Shown here: positions 45,162-56,695 of the stretch, piece after piece
Numbering within the stretch: the stretch's first letter is position 1
Layout of the letters: the number at the start of each line of letters is the position of its first letter
NCBI GenBank assembly: GCA_023390905.1
Contig: JAEWBY010000041.1
Location: 1 to 64,000, forward strand
Source: Pseudomonadota bacterium
GTDB taxonomy: Bacteria; Pseudomonadota; Gammaproteobacteria; Xanthomonadales; Xanthomonadaceae
Reading direction: 5' to 3'
DNA length: 64,000 nucleotides
The notes under the pieces: model-generated
Told to the model about the DNA's origin: nothing
The model's database searches: none
The model's input: only the letters and a program-made list of their open reading frames with translations
Position numbers and translations under genes: made by a program

Positions 45162-45446
45162 GGCTCCGGCGCGGCCAGAGGTGACGCGCTGCGACCACAC
45201 GGTGGCGGATCCGCGTCAGCGAACCGGCGGATCACTGACCCCGGCCGGCATGGCTGGCGTTGATTTCGTGACCGGCTTCAATGTTTGACGCACGTATGTT
45301 CATCTTTTGCCGGAATGGCATGCTTTCTGCGTCAAATTCCCCACGATGATGCCGTTATGGATCGCATGCAGACGACGGATGTCCCCGTCGCAGCGCATGC
45401 GGCTACGATAGATTGCCGTTCCATGGCGGCCGCTCCAGGGAATCCC

Positions 45447-46586
45447 ATGCTAGATGCCAGTGCAGCCAACACCGGAGTATTCTTGCCCGACAGCCACTTC
45501 ATGTGGCCTCAAGGGGCGGGAAGCGCTTTGAACATCGTCATCGTCGATGACCAGACTTCGGCGCGCACGATGCTGCGCCATGTAATCGAGGACATTGCCT
45601 CGGAGTTGAATGTGCACGATTTCGGCGACCCGCAGGTCGCGCTGGAATGGTGCGAGAACAACCGCACCGATCTGTTGCTGCTCGACTACCGCATGCCCGG
45701 CATCGACGGGCTGGAATTCGCCCGCCGCTTCCGCCGGCTGCCGATGCATCGCGACATTCCGGTGATCCTGATCACGGTGGTCGGCGACGAGCCGATCCGG
45801 CAGGCGGCCCTGGAAGCCGGCGTCATCGATTTCCTGGTCAAGCCGGTGCGTCCGCGCGAACTGCGCGCGCGCTGCCGCAATCTGTTGCAGTTGCGCCAGC
45901 AGTCCGAGAACGTCAAGCAACGCGCGCTGTCCCTCGAACAGCGGCTGCTTTCGAGCATGCACGAGGTCGAGGAACGCGAACGCGAGACGCTCTCCCGGCT
46001 GGCCCGCGCGATCGAGTACCGCGACAGCGGAACCAGCGCCTACCTGGAACGCATGGCGCATGTGGCGGCGCTGATCGCCGAGCAACTGGGCCTGCCCGAA
46101 GATGAAGTCCGGGCGATCGAACTGGCCGCACCCCTGCACGATATGGGCAAGATCGCCATTCCCGATTCGGTGCTGATGAAGCCCGGCCCGCTGACCGAGG
46201 AAGAAACCGAGGTCATGCGCCGGCATCCGAAGATCGGCTATCAATTGCTGTCCGGCAGCCAGAACCGCTTCATCCAGACCGGCGCGATCATCGCCTTGCG
46301 CCACCATGAGCGCTATGACGGCAGCGGCTATCCCGATGGACTCATCGGCGAAGAGATCCCGCTGGAAGCGCGCATCGTCGCGGTGGCCGACGTGTTCGAT
46401 GCGCTGATTTCACCGCGCCCGTACAAGAAGGCGTGGGAAAAGGACGCGGCGCTGGCCTACCTGTATGCGCAGCGTGGCCGCCTGTTCGACCCCAACTGCG
46501 TGGATGCGCTGATCCGCGGACGCGAGCGCCTGGACGATATCTGCCAGCGCTATTCGACGGTGCAGAACCGTCCGGGAATGGAGTAA
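45447..46586 (+). CDS. rpfG: RpfG: response regulator with HD-GYP c-di-GMP phosphodiesterase
   Basis: The 379-residue protein matches Xanthomonas RpfG in length and layout. A receiver domain (acceptor Asp in LLLLDYRMPG near 79) is joined to an HD-GYP domain with HDMGKIAIPDSVLMKPG (near 230) and RHHERYDGSGYPDGLIGEEIP (near 286). RpfG degrades c-di-GMP after phosphotransfer from RpfC. I chose ATG 45447, preceded by AGGGA; the frame is open to 45285, but the extension is not conserved. The stop is 3 bases before rpfC, with no rpfH gene between, unlike X. campestris. Confidence 0.92.
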   Translation: MLDASAANTGVFLPDSHFMWPQGAGSALNIVIVDDQTSARTMLRHVIEDIASELNVHDFGDPQVALEWCENNRTDLLLLDYRMPGIDGLEFARRFRRLPMHRDIPVILITVVGDEPIRQAALEAGVIDFLVKPVRPRELRARCRNLLQLRQQSENVKQRALSLEQRLLSSMHEVEERERETLSRLARAIEYRDSGTSAYLERMAHVAALIAEQLGLPEDEVRAIELAAPLHDMGKIAIPDSVLMKPGPLTEEETEVMRRHPKIGYQLLSGSQNRFIQTGAIIALRHHERYDGSGYPDGLIGEEIPLEARIVAVADVFDALISPRPYKKAWEKDAALAYLYAQRGRLFDPNCVDALIRGRERLDDICQRYSTVQNRPGME

Positions 46587-46589
46587 GCC

Positions 46590-48770
46590 ATGGAACGCAA
46601 TCTGGCCGCGTGGGTGAAGAGCCGGCTGGCCAACAGGCCGGACAGCGAACACGGCCAGACCGCGATCCGCATCGTCATCTTCCTCGGCGTGATCGCCTAC
46701 ATGGGCGGTGCGGCGCTGTATGGCTCGCTGCCGCCGGACGTCTATCGCTGGTCGGCCATGATGAGCGGCGTCGGCGCCGGCATGGGCCTGCTGATCATGG
46801 CCGGCATCCTGATCAATCCGGGCAAGTCGCACGCGCGCCGCATCCTCGGCATGCTCACCGACTATGGCCTGATGACCTGGGCGATGCTGCTCAAGGGCGA
46901 ACCGCTGGCCTGGCTGTACGTCATCCTGATGTGGGTCACGGTCGGCAACGGTCTGCGTTACGGCAACCGCTATCTGGTCGGCGCCGTGGCGTCGGCATGC
47001 ATCGGTTTCGGCATCGTGGTGGCCTTCAACGATTACTGGCGGCAGAACCTCAACCTGGGCCTGGGATTGTGGGCCGGGCTGATTGCCGTACCGATGTACC
47101 TGTCCGGCCTGCTGCGCGATCTGACCCGCGCGACCGAGGAAGCGCGCCGCGCCAACGAGGCCAAGAGCCGGTTCCTCGCCAACATGAGCCACGAGTTCCG
47201 CACGCCGCTCAATGGTCTGAACGGCATGTCCGAACTGCTGGCGACCACCCGCCTGGACAGCGAGCAGCGCGAGTGCCTGTCCACGATCCAAGCCTCCACG
47301 CGCAGCCTGCTGGCGCTGGTCGAGGACGTGCTGGACATCTCGGCCATCGAAGCCGGCAAGTTGAAACTCAATGTGGTGGAGTTCTCGCCGCGCGAACTGG
47401 TGGAGAGCATCGGCCTGATCCTGCTGCCGCAGGCGCGCACCAAGCAGCTCAACTACACGGTCGACTTCGCCGAGGACGTGCCGGCGCTGGTGCGCGGCGA
47501 TTCCGGCCATCTGCGCCAGGTGCTGCTCAATCTGGCCGGCAACGCGGTCAAGTTCACCGACCAGGGCGAAGTCCGCCTGCACGTGGCCACCGCCGGGCCG
47601 GATACGCGCCTGCGCTTCACCGTGACCGACACCGGCATCGGCATTCCCGCATCGGTTCGCGATCGCCTGTTCGAAGCCTTCGAGCAGGCCGATGCCAGTC
47701 TGGCGCGCCGCTATGGCGGGACGGGCCTGGGCACCACGATCGCCAAGGGCCTGACCGAGGCGATGGGCGGCACCATCGGTTTCGAGAGCAGCGAACAGCG
47801 CGGAAGTTCGTTCTGGGTTGAGTTGCCGTTCGAGGAAGCCACCCCGCGCCCGGTGACTCCGGCCGTGCATGCCCCGGCCCACTGGCTGGAAGAGACTGGA
47901 CGTCCTGGCGCCGAGAACATCATCGCGTTCTCCGATCCGTTCCTGCGCCACCGCGCCCGCGTGCGCAGCATGCAAATCCTGGTCGCCGACGATCACGAGG
48001 CCAACCGCATGGTGGTCCAGCGCCTGCTGCAGAAGGCCGGCCATCGCGTCACCTGCGTCAACGGCGGCGAAGAGGTGCTGAACGCGCTGGAGTCCTTCGA
48101 CTACGATGCGGTGATCTGCGATCTGCACATGCCCGACGTCAGCGGCCTGGATCTGCTCAAGCAATTGCGGGTGATGGAAGCCGGCAGCAGTTCGCGCACG
48201 CCGGTGGTGATCCTCAGCGCCGACGTCACGCCCGATGCGATCCGCAATTGCGAACGCGCCGGTGCGCGCGCGTTCCTTGCCAAGCCGGTCGTGGCGACCC
48301 GGCTTCTGGACACGCTCGCCGAAATCGCCAGCAATGGCAGCATCATCACCGCACCGGCGGCACCGGCATCGGCGCTGCGGGTGGGCGACGAGATCCTCGA
48401 CATGACCGTGCTGGATGAACTCAGCGCGCTGGGCATGGGCGAAGCCTTCGAGCGCGAATTCATCGCCCAGTGCCTCAACGATGCCGACGGATGCATCGGT
48501 GCGATGGCGCACGCGATGGAGCATGGGCAGGGCGAGCATCTGCGCGATCATGCGCATGCACTGAAAGGCGTCGCCAGCAACTTGGGACTGGTGAAACTTG
48601 CCGCCGCCGCGAGCGAACTGATGCGCCTGGCGGACTGGCAGATCTCGCGGGAATGGCGTCAGCGCCTGGCGGCGGTCAACTCGTATCTGGCCCAGGGCCG
48701 CGCAGCGCTGGAAGCGCGCGAGCGTTCACGACATGCCGCCGGGCAGGGCGGCAACGAACGCAACAACTGA
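46590..48770 (+). CDS. rpfC: RpfC: hybrid sensor kinase for diffusible signal factor
   Basis: The 726-residue protein has a short N-terminal input stretch (WVKSRLANRPDSEHGQ), five membrane helices (about 26-175), HisKA with FLANMSHEFRTPLNG (His near 200), HATPase with GGTGLGTTIAKGL, a receiver (acceptor Asp in AVICDLHMPD near 510) and an HPt domain with HAHALKGVASNLG (His near 655). This is the domain order of Xanthomonas RpfC, which senses DSF and also restrains RpfF. The residues flanking Glu 20 (PDSEHGQ) lie in the segment reported as the DSF-sensing input. It forms an operon with rpfG. Confidence 0.94.
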   Translation: MERNLAAWVKSRLANRPDSEHGQTAIRIVIFLGVIAYMGGAALYGSLPPDVYRWSAMMSGVGAGMGLLIMAGILINPGKSHARRILGMLTDYGLMTWAMLLKGEPLAWLYVILMWVTVGNGLRYGNRYLVGAVASACIGFGIVVAFNDYWRQNLNLGLGLWAGLIAVPMYLSGLLRDLTRATEEARRANEAKSRFLANMSHEFRTPLNGLNGMSELLATTRLDSEQRECLSTIQASTRSLLALVEDVLDISAIEAGKLKLNVVEFSPRELVESIGLILLPQARTKQLNYTVDFAEDVPALVRGDSGHLRQVLLNLAGNAVKFTDQGEVRLHVATAGPDTRLRFTVTDTGIGIPASVRDRLFEAFEQADASLARRYGGTGLGTTIAKGLTEAMGGTIGFESSEQRGSSFWVELPFEEATPRPVTPAVHAPAHWLEETGRPGAENIIAFSDPFLRHRARVRSMQILVADDHEANRMVVQRLLQKAGHRVTCVNGGEEVLNALESFDYDAVICDLHMPDVSGLDLLKQLRVMEAGSSSRTPVVILSADVTPDAIRNCERAGARAFLAKPVVATRLLDTLAEIASNGSIITAPAAPASALRVGDEILDMTVLDELSALGMGEAFEREFIAQCLNDADGCIGAMAHAMEHGQGEHLRDHAHALKGVASNLGLVKLAAAASELMRLADWQISREWRQRLAAVNSYLAQGRAALEARERSRHAAGQGGNERNN

Positions 48771-48782
48771 TGAGGGACGATC

Positions 48783-48807
48783 GGCGGGCCGTCGAGACGG
48801 ACCCGCC
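48783..48807. terminator. Hairpin between convergent rpfC and rpfF
   Basis: GGCGGG (48783-48788) with CCCGCC (48802-48807) and CCGTC with GACGG inside form an 11-pair stem with one bulged A and a tiny loop. No T run follows on either strand, so termination is only a guess. Confidence 0.35.
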
Positions 48808-48881
48808 ATACCGGTGATTGCTGCCGCAACCGCCGCCCCCTGTGATGGCCTGAATCAGAAGCGCATCGGTGCGGGTGCGAA

Positions 48882-49751
48882 TCAGGCGGCCTGCGTGCCG
48901 GCACGCTTTTCCTGTGCGCGGACGATGCGCTCCATCATGCGCAGCGACTTGTCACCGAGCGCCAGCGCGGTATCCACCCACACTTCGGTGATGTTCATCA
49001 GTTCGTCGTAGGCCACGCGCTGGGCGATTCCACGCACGGCATTCATCGCCAGATGCGAATACGGTGAACGCTGCTGCTGGCGGATCAGTTCCTGTACGGC
49101 GGCTTCGCCCTGGCCCTTGGGCACGAGCACATCGACGATGCCCATCTTGTGGAATTCCTCGGCGCTGTACATGTTGCCTTCGAGGATGATGCGCTCGGCC
49201 AGTTGCGGAGAAACGCGCTTGCACAGGAACGAGTACGCGCCCATGCCCGGGAACAGCCCGAACAAGACTTCCGGCAGGCCCATCTCGACGCCTTCCTCGG
49301 CCACGATGGTGTGGCAGGCCAGCGCCATTTCCAGGCCGCCGCCCAGCGCGTCGCCCTGCACCAGCGCAATCGTGCGCACGTCACCGCCCAGGCCGGTGTG
49401 CAGCGTGTGCACGCCATCGATGCAGCGGCGGGCATAGGCCAGCAGGTGTTCGCGATCGTTGGCACGGATCAGTTTGGAGAACAGGTCCAGATCGCCACCA
49501 AGATTGAAGGCATTGGAGGCGGAGGCCAGCACGAAATGGCGCAACCGGCCCGGCTGGCGCTCGCTTTCGCGCAGCGTGATGGAGGAAGTGAAACTCCACA
49601 TTTCATCGAGCAGCTCGCTGCGGAAGCAGGGTCGGGAGCCGCGAGCGGCGTCGTTGTGCATGTACATCCAATGGCTGTTGCCATCGGGAGCGGACTCCAC
49701 GCGAATGGTGGAGAACTGACGGGTACGCTGCAGTTTTTCGACGTTGTTCAT
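48882..49751 (-). CDS. rpfF: RpfF: diffusible signal factor synthase
   Basis: The 289-residue protein is the same length as Xanthomonas RpfF, a crotonase-fold enzyme with acyl-ACP thioesterase and dehydratase activity that makes cis-11-methyl-2-dodecenoic acid (DSF). The two catalytic glutamates of RpfF fall at the same numbers here: Glu 141 in GDALGGGLEMALAC and Glu 161 in GLPEVLFGLFPGMGA. I chose ATG 49751 because of the strong AGGAG 7 bases upstream; an earlier in-frame start at 49862 adds a non-conserved extension. It is convergent with rpfC and lies downstream of rpfB on the same strand, behind a terminator. Confidence 0.95.
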   Translation of the reverse strand: MNNVEKLQRTRQFSTIRVESAPDGNSHWMYMHNDAARGSRPCFRSELLDEMWSFTSSITLRESERQPGRLRHFVLASASNAFNLGGDLDLFSKLIRANDREHLLAYARRCIDGVHTLHTGLGGDVRTIALVQGDALGGGLEMALACHTIVAEEGVEMGLPEVLFGLFPGMGAYSFLCKRVSPQLAERIILEGNMYSAEEFHKMGIVDVLVPKGQGEAAVQELIRQQQRSPYSHLAMNAVRGIAQRVAYDELMNITEVWVDTALALGDKSLRMMERIVRAQEKRAGTQAA

Positions 49752-49825
49752 GACGACTCCTGAAGTTGGCTTTGGGGCCAGATGGTGAGGCGGGACGGGG
49801 AAGGGAATGTGAGAATCACGCCCGG

Positions 49826-49860
49826 ATGCTACACCTGAACGAAAAGTTAAAGCACTTTTC
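49826..49860 (-). promoter_or_regulatory. rpfF promoter region with a perfect 7-bp inverted repeat
   Basis: TAGCAT (minus strand, 49831-49826) is a plausible -10 box for rpfF. Just upstream, GAAAAGT (49841-49847) and ACTTTTC (49854-49860) form a perfect inverted repeat with a 6-base spacer that overlaps the expected -35 region. Its position fits an operator, but the binding protein is unknown. Confidence 0.45.
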
Positions 49861-49955
49861 ACGCAGCCGCCGTGGCATTGGAGTGGTATTCCACGGCATC
49901 AAACTTCGTAATTGTGACGAACATCGCAAAAGCAGCCCTCAAGTTTCCTGAGGAC

Positions 49956-49980
49956 AAAAAAAGGCCGGCTTGCGCCGGCC
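49956..49980 (-). terminator. Intrinsic terminator of rpfB
   Basis: On the minus strand GGCCGGC-GCAA-GCCGGCC (49980-49963) is followed by seven T (49962-49956). It starts 5 bases after the rpfB stop and separates rpfB from rpfF. Confidence 0.9.
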
Positions 49981-49985
49981 CTTGC

Positions 49986-51674
49986 TTACTTGGCTGCGAC
50001 CGGAGGAGGGTCGCGCAGTTCCTTGCGAAGGATCTTGCCGACATTGGTCTTCGGCAGTTCGGTGCGGAACTCGATGTAGCGCGGCTGCTTGTAGCCGGTG
50101 AGGTTGTCGCGGCAGTACGCCTTGATGCGCTCCTCGGTGAGCGCCGGATCCTTCTTCACCACGAACACCTTGACCGCTTCTCCGGAGCGCTCGTCCGGCA
50201 CGCCGATGGCGGCGACCTCGAGCACGCCCTCCAGCCCAGCGATCACATCCTCCACCTCGTTCGGATACACGTTGAAGCCGGACACCAGAATCATGTCCTT
50301 CTTGCGATCGACGATGTAGAAGAAGCCGGCCTCGTCCATCTTGGCCATGTCACCGGTGTGCAGCCAGCCCTCGTCATCGACCACCTTGGCGGTCTCTTCC
50401 GGGCGCTGCCAATACCCCTTCATGACCTGCGGCCCCTTGATGCAGAGCTCGCCCACTTCACCCATCGGCAGCTGATTGCCATCGTCATCCTTGACGCAGG
50501 CGTCGGTGGAGGGAATCGGCAGGCCGATGGCGCCGTTGTAATCCTTCAGATCCATCGGATTGATGCAGGCGGCCGGCGCGGTCTCGGTCAGCCCGTAGGC
50601 TTCCACCAGCGTCACCCCGGTGACCTTCTTCCAGCGATCGGCCACCGCACGCTGCACGGCCATGCCACCGCCGAGGGTCAGATGCAGGCGCGAGAAATCG
50701 ACCTGATCAAACCCGGGCGTGTTGAGCAGGCCGTTGAACAGCGTGTTGACGCCGGTGATCGCGGTGAACTTGATGTCGCGGATCTCCTTGACGAAGCCGG
50801 GCATGTCGCGCGGATTGGTGATCAGATGATTCGATGCACCGAACTTCATGAAGACCAGGCAGTTCGCCGTCAGCGCGAAGATGTGGTACAGCGGCAGCGC
50901 GGTGACGATCAGCTCGCCATCGGCCTTGACGTCGCGGCCGATCCACGCCGACGCCTGCTGCATGTTCGCCACCATGTTGCGGTGGGTCAGCATCGCGCCC
51001 TTGGCCACGCCGGTGGTGCCGCCGGTGTATTGCAGGAACGCGATGTCATCGGGCGCGATGTCGAGATCGGGCAGCGCGTGCGCGCGGCCGGATTTCAATG
51101 TGTCCTTGAAGCGGACCGCACCCCCGATGTCGTAATCGGGCACCATCTTCTTTAGGTACTTGAGCACGAAGTTGATGATCGCGCCCTTCGGAAAACCGAC
51201 CAGATCACCCAGCCCCGTGGTGATGACCTGCTTGAGCGTGGTCACCCCGACCATGGCGTCCTGCACGGTCTTGCCGAAGTTGTCCACCACCAGCAGCACG
51301 CTCGCGCCGGAGTCCACAAGCTGATGCTTCAGCTCGCGCGGGGTGTACATCGGGTTGACGTTGACCACCGTCAACCCCGCGCGCAGCACGCCGAAAATGG
51401 CGATCGGGTACTGCAGGCAGTTGGGCATCATGATCGCGACGCGATCGCCCTTCTTGAGCTTGAGATCATTGAGCAGATACGCGGCGAACTGACGGCTCAG
51501 CGTATCGACTTCGCCATACGTCATGGACCTGCCGAAGTTCGAGAAGGCGACGCGATCGCGGTACTTGTTGATCGCCGATTCCAGCACCGACACGACCGAC
51601 CGGAATTCATCCAGATCGATTTCATGCGGCACGCCTTGCGGATAGCTCTTGAACCACGGACGGTCCTGAATCAT
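49986..51674 (-). CDS. rpfB: RpfB: long-chain fatty-acid-CoA ligase of the DSF locus
   Basis: The 562-residue protein is an AMP-forming acyl-CoA synthetase (FadD family): AMP-binding motif QYTGGTTGVAKGAMLTHRN, then YGLTETAP, GWLHTGDMAKMDEAG and the C-terminal lysine motif TNVGKILRKELR. In Xanthomonas, RpfB takes part in fatty-acid uptake and in DSF turnover. I chose ATG 51674 with GGAGGGAG upstream; the long extension to 51800 is not conserved. Placement next to rpfF supports the name. A strong terminator follows directly. Confidence 0.9.
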   Translation of the reverse strand: MIQDRPWFKSYPQGVPHEIDLDEFRSVVSVLESAINKYRDRVAFSNFGRSMTYGEVDTLSRQFAAYLLNDLKLKKGDRVAIMMPNCLQYPIAIFGVLRAGLTVVNVNPMYTPRELKHQLVDSGASVLLVVDNFGKTVQDAMVGVTTLKQVITTGLGDLVGFPKGAIINFVLKYLKKMVPDYDIGGAVRFKDTLKSGRAHALPDLDIAPDDIAFLQYTGGTTGVAKGAMLTHRNMVANMQQASAWIGRDVKADGELIVTALPLYHIFALTANCLVFMKFGASNHLITNPRDMPGFVKEIRDIKFTAITGVNTLFNGLLNTPGFDQVDFSRLHLTLGGGMAVQRAVADRWKKVTGVTLVEAYGLTETAPAACINPMDLKDYNGAIGLPIPSTDACVKDDDGNQLPMGEVGELCIKGPQVMKGYWQRPEETAKVVDDEGWLHTGDMAKMDEAGFFYIVDRKKDMILVSGFNVYPNEVEDVIAGLEGVLEVAAIGVPDERSGEAVKVFVVKKDPALTEERIKAYCRDNLTGYKQPRYIEFRTELPKTNVGKILRKELRDPPPVAAK

Positions 51675-51775
51675 CGTTTCACTCCCTCCCCAAGGGTTTC
51701 TTGCACGTGGGCTCTTGTATGACATTGGCGCGGACGCGCCGCATGCCGGCTGACCCCGGGAGCATACCGTTCCGG

Positions 51776-52261
51776 ATGGAAAACGCGAAGCGCCGCCCAA
51801 GCGTAATACCGCGACTCACACGAGCGTTCGAATCCGCAGGACGATGCGGCGTGCTGCTGATGATGCTGGCAATGGCCGCCTGCACGCGTGATACGCCCGA
51901 AGAACAACTGCGCGTGCAGCTATCGGCCTTGCAGCAGGCGGTCGAGGAAGGAAACGCAAGGGACGCAATGAACGCGGTGGCGGAGGACTTCGGCGGCCCG
52001 CAGGGGATGGATCGTGCTGCGTTGCACAACCTGCTGCGGGCGCAGGTGCTGGCTGGCAGGCGCGTGGGCATCACCACCACGCCATACCGGATCACCGTCA
52101 ATGGCGATTCGGCCACGGTGAAGTTCGATGCAGTGGTGACCGCGAGCGGGCAGGGACAATGGCTGCCCGAGAACGCGCGCGGTTTCGCGGTGAGCCTGGG
52201 ATGGCGACGTGAGGGTGATGCGTGGCGGTTGCACCATGCCGACTGGCAGGACAGTCGCTGA
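51776..52261 (+). CDS. Small lipoprotein of unknown function between rpfB and rpfA
   Basis: The 161-residue product from ATG 51776 has a lipoprotein signal (GVLLMMLAMAAC, lipobox AMAAC) and a mature part that looks like an NTF2-fold domain (LRVQLSALQQAVEEGNARDAMNAVAEDF, then VTASGQGQWL and WRREGDAWRLHHADW). Proteins of this shape are often annotated as nuclear transport factor 2-like. An earlier ATG at 51701 would put 25 residues before the signal and overlaps the rpfB start region, so I reject it. No function is known. Confidence 0.72.
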   Translation: MENAKRRPSVIPRLTRAFESAGRCGVLLMMLAMAACTRDTPEEQLRVQLSALQQAVEEGNARDAMNAVAEDFGGPQGMDRAALHNLLRAQVLAGRRVGITTTPYRITVNGDSATVKFDAVVTASGQGQWLPENARGFAVSLGWRREGDAWRLHHADWQDSR

Positions 52262-52266
52262 GCCCG

Positions 52267-52710
52267 TCAACGGCAGCGTGCGTAGGGCGAACCTTCCACC
52301 AGTGCACGATTGCGCGGGCTCAACGCCGGGCCACCGTTTCCGCCTTCGCCGTGCGGTTCGATGGTGACGACGCCGGGTTTTTCATCGGCATTGAACGTCA
52401 TCAGTACCGGATAGCTTCCGTCGCGGCCAAACGGAAAGAACCACAGGCTCGTGCCTTCGTAGAAATCACCTCCATAGCTGGCCGCATGTTCCAGCGTGGT
52501 GACAGGTTCGCGCTTGCCATCGACGTCGAAGCGGATCCCGCTCGCATCAATCTCGAAACGCGGGCCGCGCCGGCAATCGCCGTGCGGCGCATAGCGTCCA
52601 TGCAGGGCGGGGAAATCCCGCATTCCGTGGATCTCGACGGCCTGCACGGCCGCGCTGGCCAACGGGATCCCAGTGAGGGCGAGTACTGTTGTGCGCAGGG
52701 ACAGCTGCAT
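52267..52710 (-). CDS. Small exported protein of unknown function
   Basis: The 147-residue product from ATG 52710 has a signal peptide (MQLSLRTTVLALTGIPLASAAVQA) and a compact mature domain with two cysteines (GDCRRGP and YARCR), probably a disulfide. The middle (TTLEHAASYGGDFYEGTSLWFFPFG) is rich in aromatic residues. It converges on the small lipoprotein gene 5 bases away and follows acnA on the same strand after 201 bases. I do not recognise a family. Confidence 0.65.
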   Translation of the reverse strand: MQLSLRTTVLALTGIPLASAAVQAVEIHGMRDFPALHGRYAPHGDCRRGPRFEIDASGIRFDVDGKREPVTTLEHAASYGGDFYEGTSLWFFPFGRDGSYPVLMTFNADEKPGVVTIEPHGEGGNGGPALSPRNRALVEGSPYARCR

Positions 52711-52911
52711 GGCCTTGCTCCACGAGGCCACGGCGTGGCCCTTTACGCTGAGCCACGCAGCCAGACAACCGGACCGGTCACCGTCCGGCGGCCATCCTGC
52801 ACGCGCCGACGAATGACCCTTCAGATGGCCGGTTGGCTTCCCGCAACGGAGATCGCGATCGCGCCGCAACGCCCGCCGCGACGGGCCGGGCTTGCGTCCA
52901 TTCCGTAGCAG

Positions 52912-55695
<2,784 letters not shown>

Positions 55696-55876
55696 GGAGG
55701 AGGCTCCTGTAGCTGGGGGAGAAAGCGGGACCGGGAGCGCGTCGCCGCTCATCCCTGAGATCCGGAAGTTGTGTTCATTATCCACACATCGCGCGAAGGT
55801 GCCGGTAGCAAGGCGTCGGGCATCGGCAGTTGCAGCAGCGGAGCCGGTTTCCTCGTCCAACCTGCAGCCGCAACCC

Positions 55877-55897
55877 CGATTCCCGATTCCCGATTCC
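55877..55897. repeat. Three tandem CGATTCC heptamers
   Basis: CGATTCC is repeated three times without interruption (55877-55883, 55884-55890, 55891-55897). Short ATTCCCG-type tandem repeats in intergenic DNA are typical of Xanthomonas and relatives. An inverted repeat CCAGCT/AGCTGG (55904-55926) lies right beside it. Confidence 0.85.
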
Positions 55898-55927
55898 CGG
55901 CTACCAGCTACCGGTACCGCAGCTGGA

Positions 55928-55962
55928 GTATGCATCCAGAAGTATGTATCATCCATGCATAC
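55928..55962. promoter_or_regulatory. Inverted-repeat operator upstream of the antitoxin gene
   Basis: GTATGCAT (55928-55935) and ATGCATAC (55955-55962) are perfect inverted arms, and GTATGTAT (55942-55949) between them is a third half-site. The array ends 22 bases before the antitoxin ATG, where AbrB-type antitoxins usually bind to repress their own operon. Confidence 0.6.
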
Positions 55963-55984
55963 TCAGTCCGCCCGGGAGTGCCAG

Positions 55985-56230
55985 ATGGAAGCCACCGTCG
56001 CCGAACGCGGCCAGATCACGCTGCCCAAGGCCGTTCGTGATGCGCTGGGCCTGACCAAGGGCAGCGTGCTGAAGGTGGAGCTGGACGGCAGCCGCATCGT
56101 CCTGCGCAAGAGCGTGGACGACGCCATCTCACGCGCCCGCGGCCGTTTCAGGCTGGACGGCTTCGACACCACCGACCAGGCCATGCAGACCATCCGCAGC
56201 CGCGTTCCCGGTGAACCGGCGGAGGGTTGA
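55985..56230 (+). CDS. AbrB-type antitoxin (VapB-like)
   Basis: The 81-residue protein has a SpoVT/AbrB swapped-hairpin DNA-binding domain (MEATVAERGQITLPKAVRDALGLTKGSVLKVEL) and a C-terminal tail (RFRLDGFDTTDQAMQTIRSR) likely to wrap around the toxin. I chose ATG 55985 for this conserved start; an upstream ATG at 55955 lies in the operator arms. It is followed 2 bases later by the PIN-domain toxin gene, the standard VapBC order. Confidence 0.88.
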   Translation: MEATVAERGQITLPKAVRDALGLTKGSVLKVELDGSRIVLRKSVDDAISRARGRFRLDGFDTTDQAMQTIRSRVPGEPAEG

Positions 56231-56232
56231 GC

Positions 56233-56637
56233 ATGATCGCGCTCGATTCTTCCGTCCTCATCGATCTGCTGTCCGACGGGCCGCAGGCGGACGCGGCCGA
56301 AGCCTGCCTGCGCCAATGTCTGAGCGCCGGTCCGGTGGTGATCTGCGATGTCGCGCTGGCGGAGGTGTGCAGCGCCCTGCGCGATGGATCCGAGGCGCTG
56401 GCGGTGCTGGAGGACATGAGCATCCGCTTCAGCCCGCTCGAAGCCAAGTCGGCGCTGCGTGCCGGCGAGATGCAGCGCCGCCATCGGCAGCGTGACGCCG
56501 CCGGCGCGCGCGCGGTTCCGGATTTCCTGATTGGCGCGCATGCATTGCTCCAGTGCAATGGTCTGATCACGCGTGACGATCGTTTCTATCGCGATTACTT
56601 CAAGGGCTTGAAGTTGATCGTGCCTGTTGCCGAATAG
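56233..56637 (+). CDS. PIN-domain toxin (VapC-like ribonuclease)
   Basis: This 134-residue PIN-domain protein has the acidic residues expected for a magnesium-dependent nuclease: Asp in MIALDSSVLIDLL, Glu in DVALAEVCSAL, and the later Asp residues in VPDFLIGAHAL and LITRDDRFYRDYF. VapC toxins cleave tRNA or rRNA and are held in check by the antitoxin gene before it. I chose ATG 56233; a TTG at 56227 is possible. The pair is inserted between acnA and acnB, and only 58 bases separate it from acnB. Confidence 0.88.
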   Translation: MIALDSSVLIDLLSDGPQADAAEACLRQCLSAGPVVICDVALAEVCSALRDGSEALAVLEDMSIRFSPLEAKSALRAGEMQRRHRQRDAAGARAVPDFLIGAHALLQCNGLITRDDRFYRDYFKGLKLIVPVAE

Positions 56638-56695
56638 CCCGAACGCATCCTGCAAGAACCGTCTTCACCGACACCCACCGAACACCGGAGTCACC

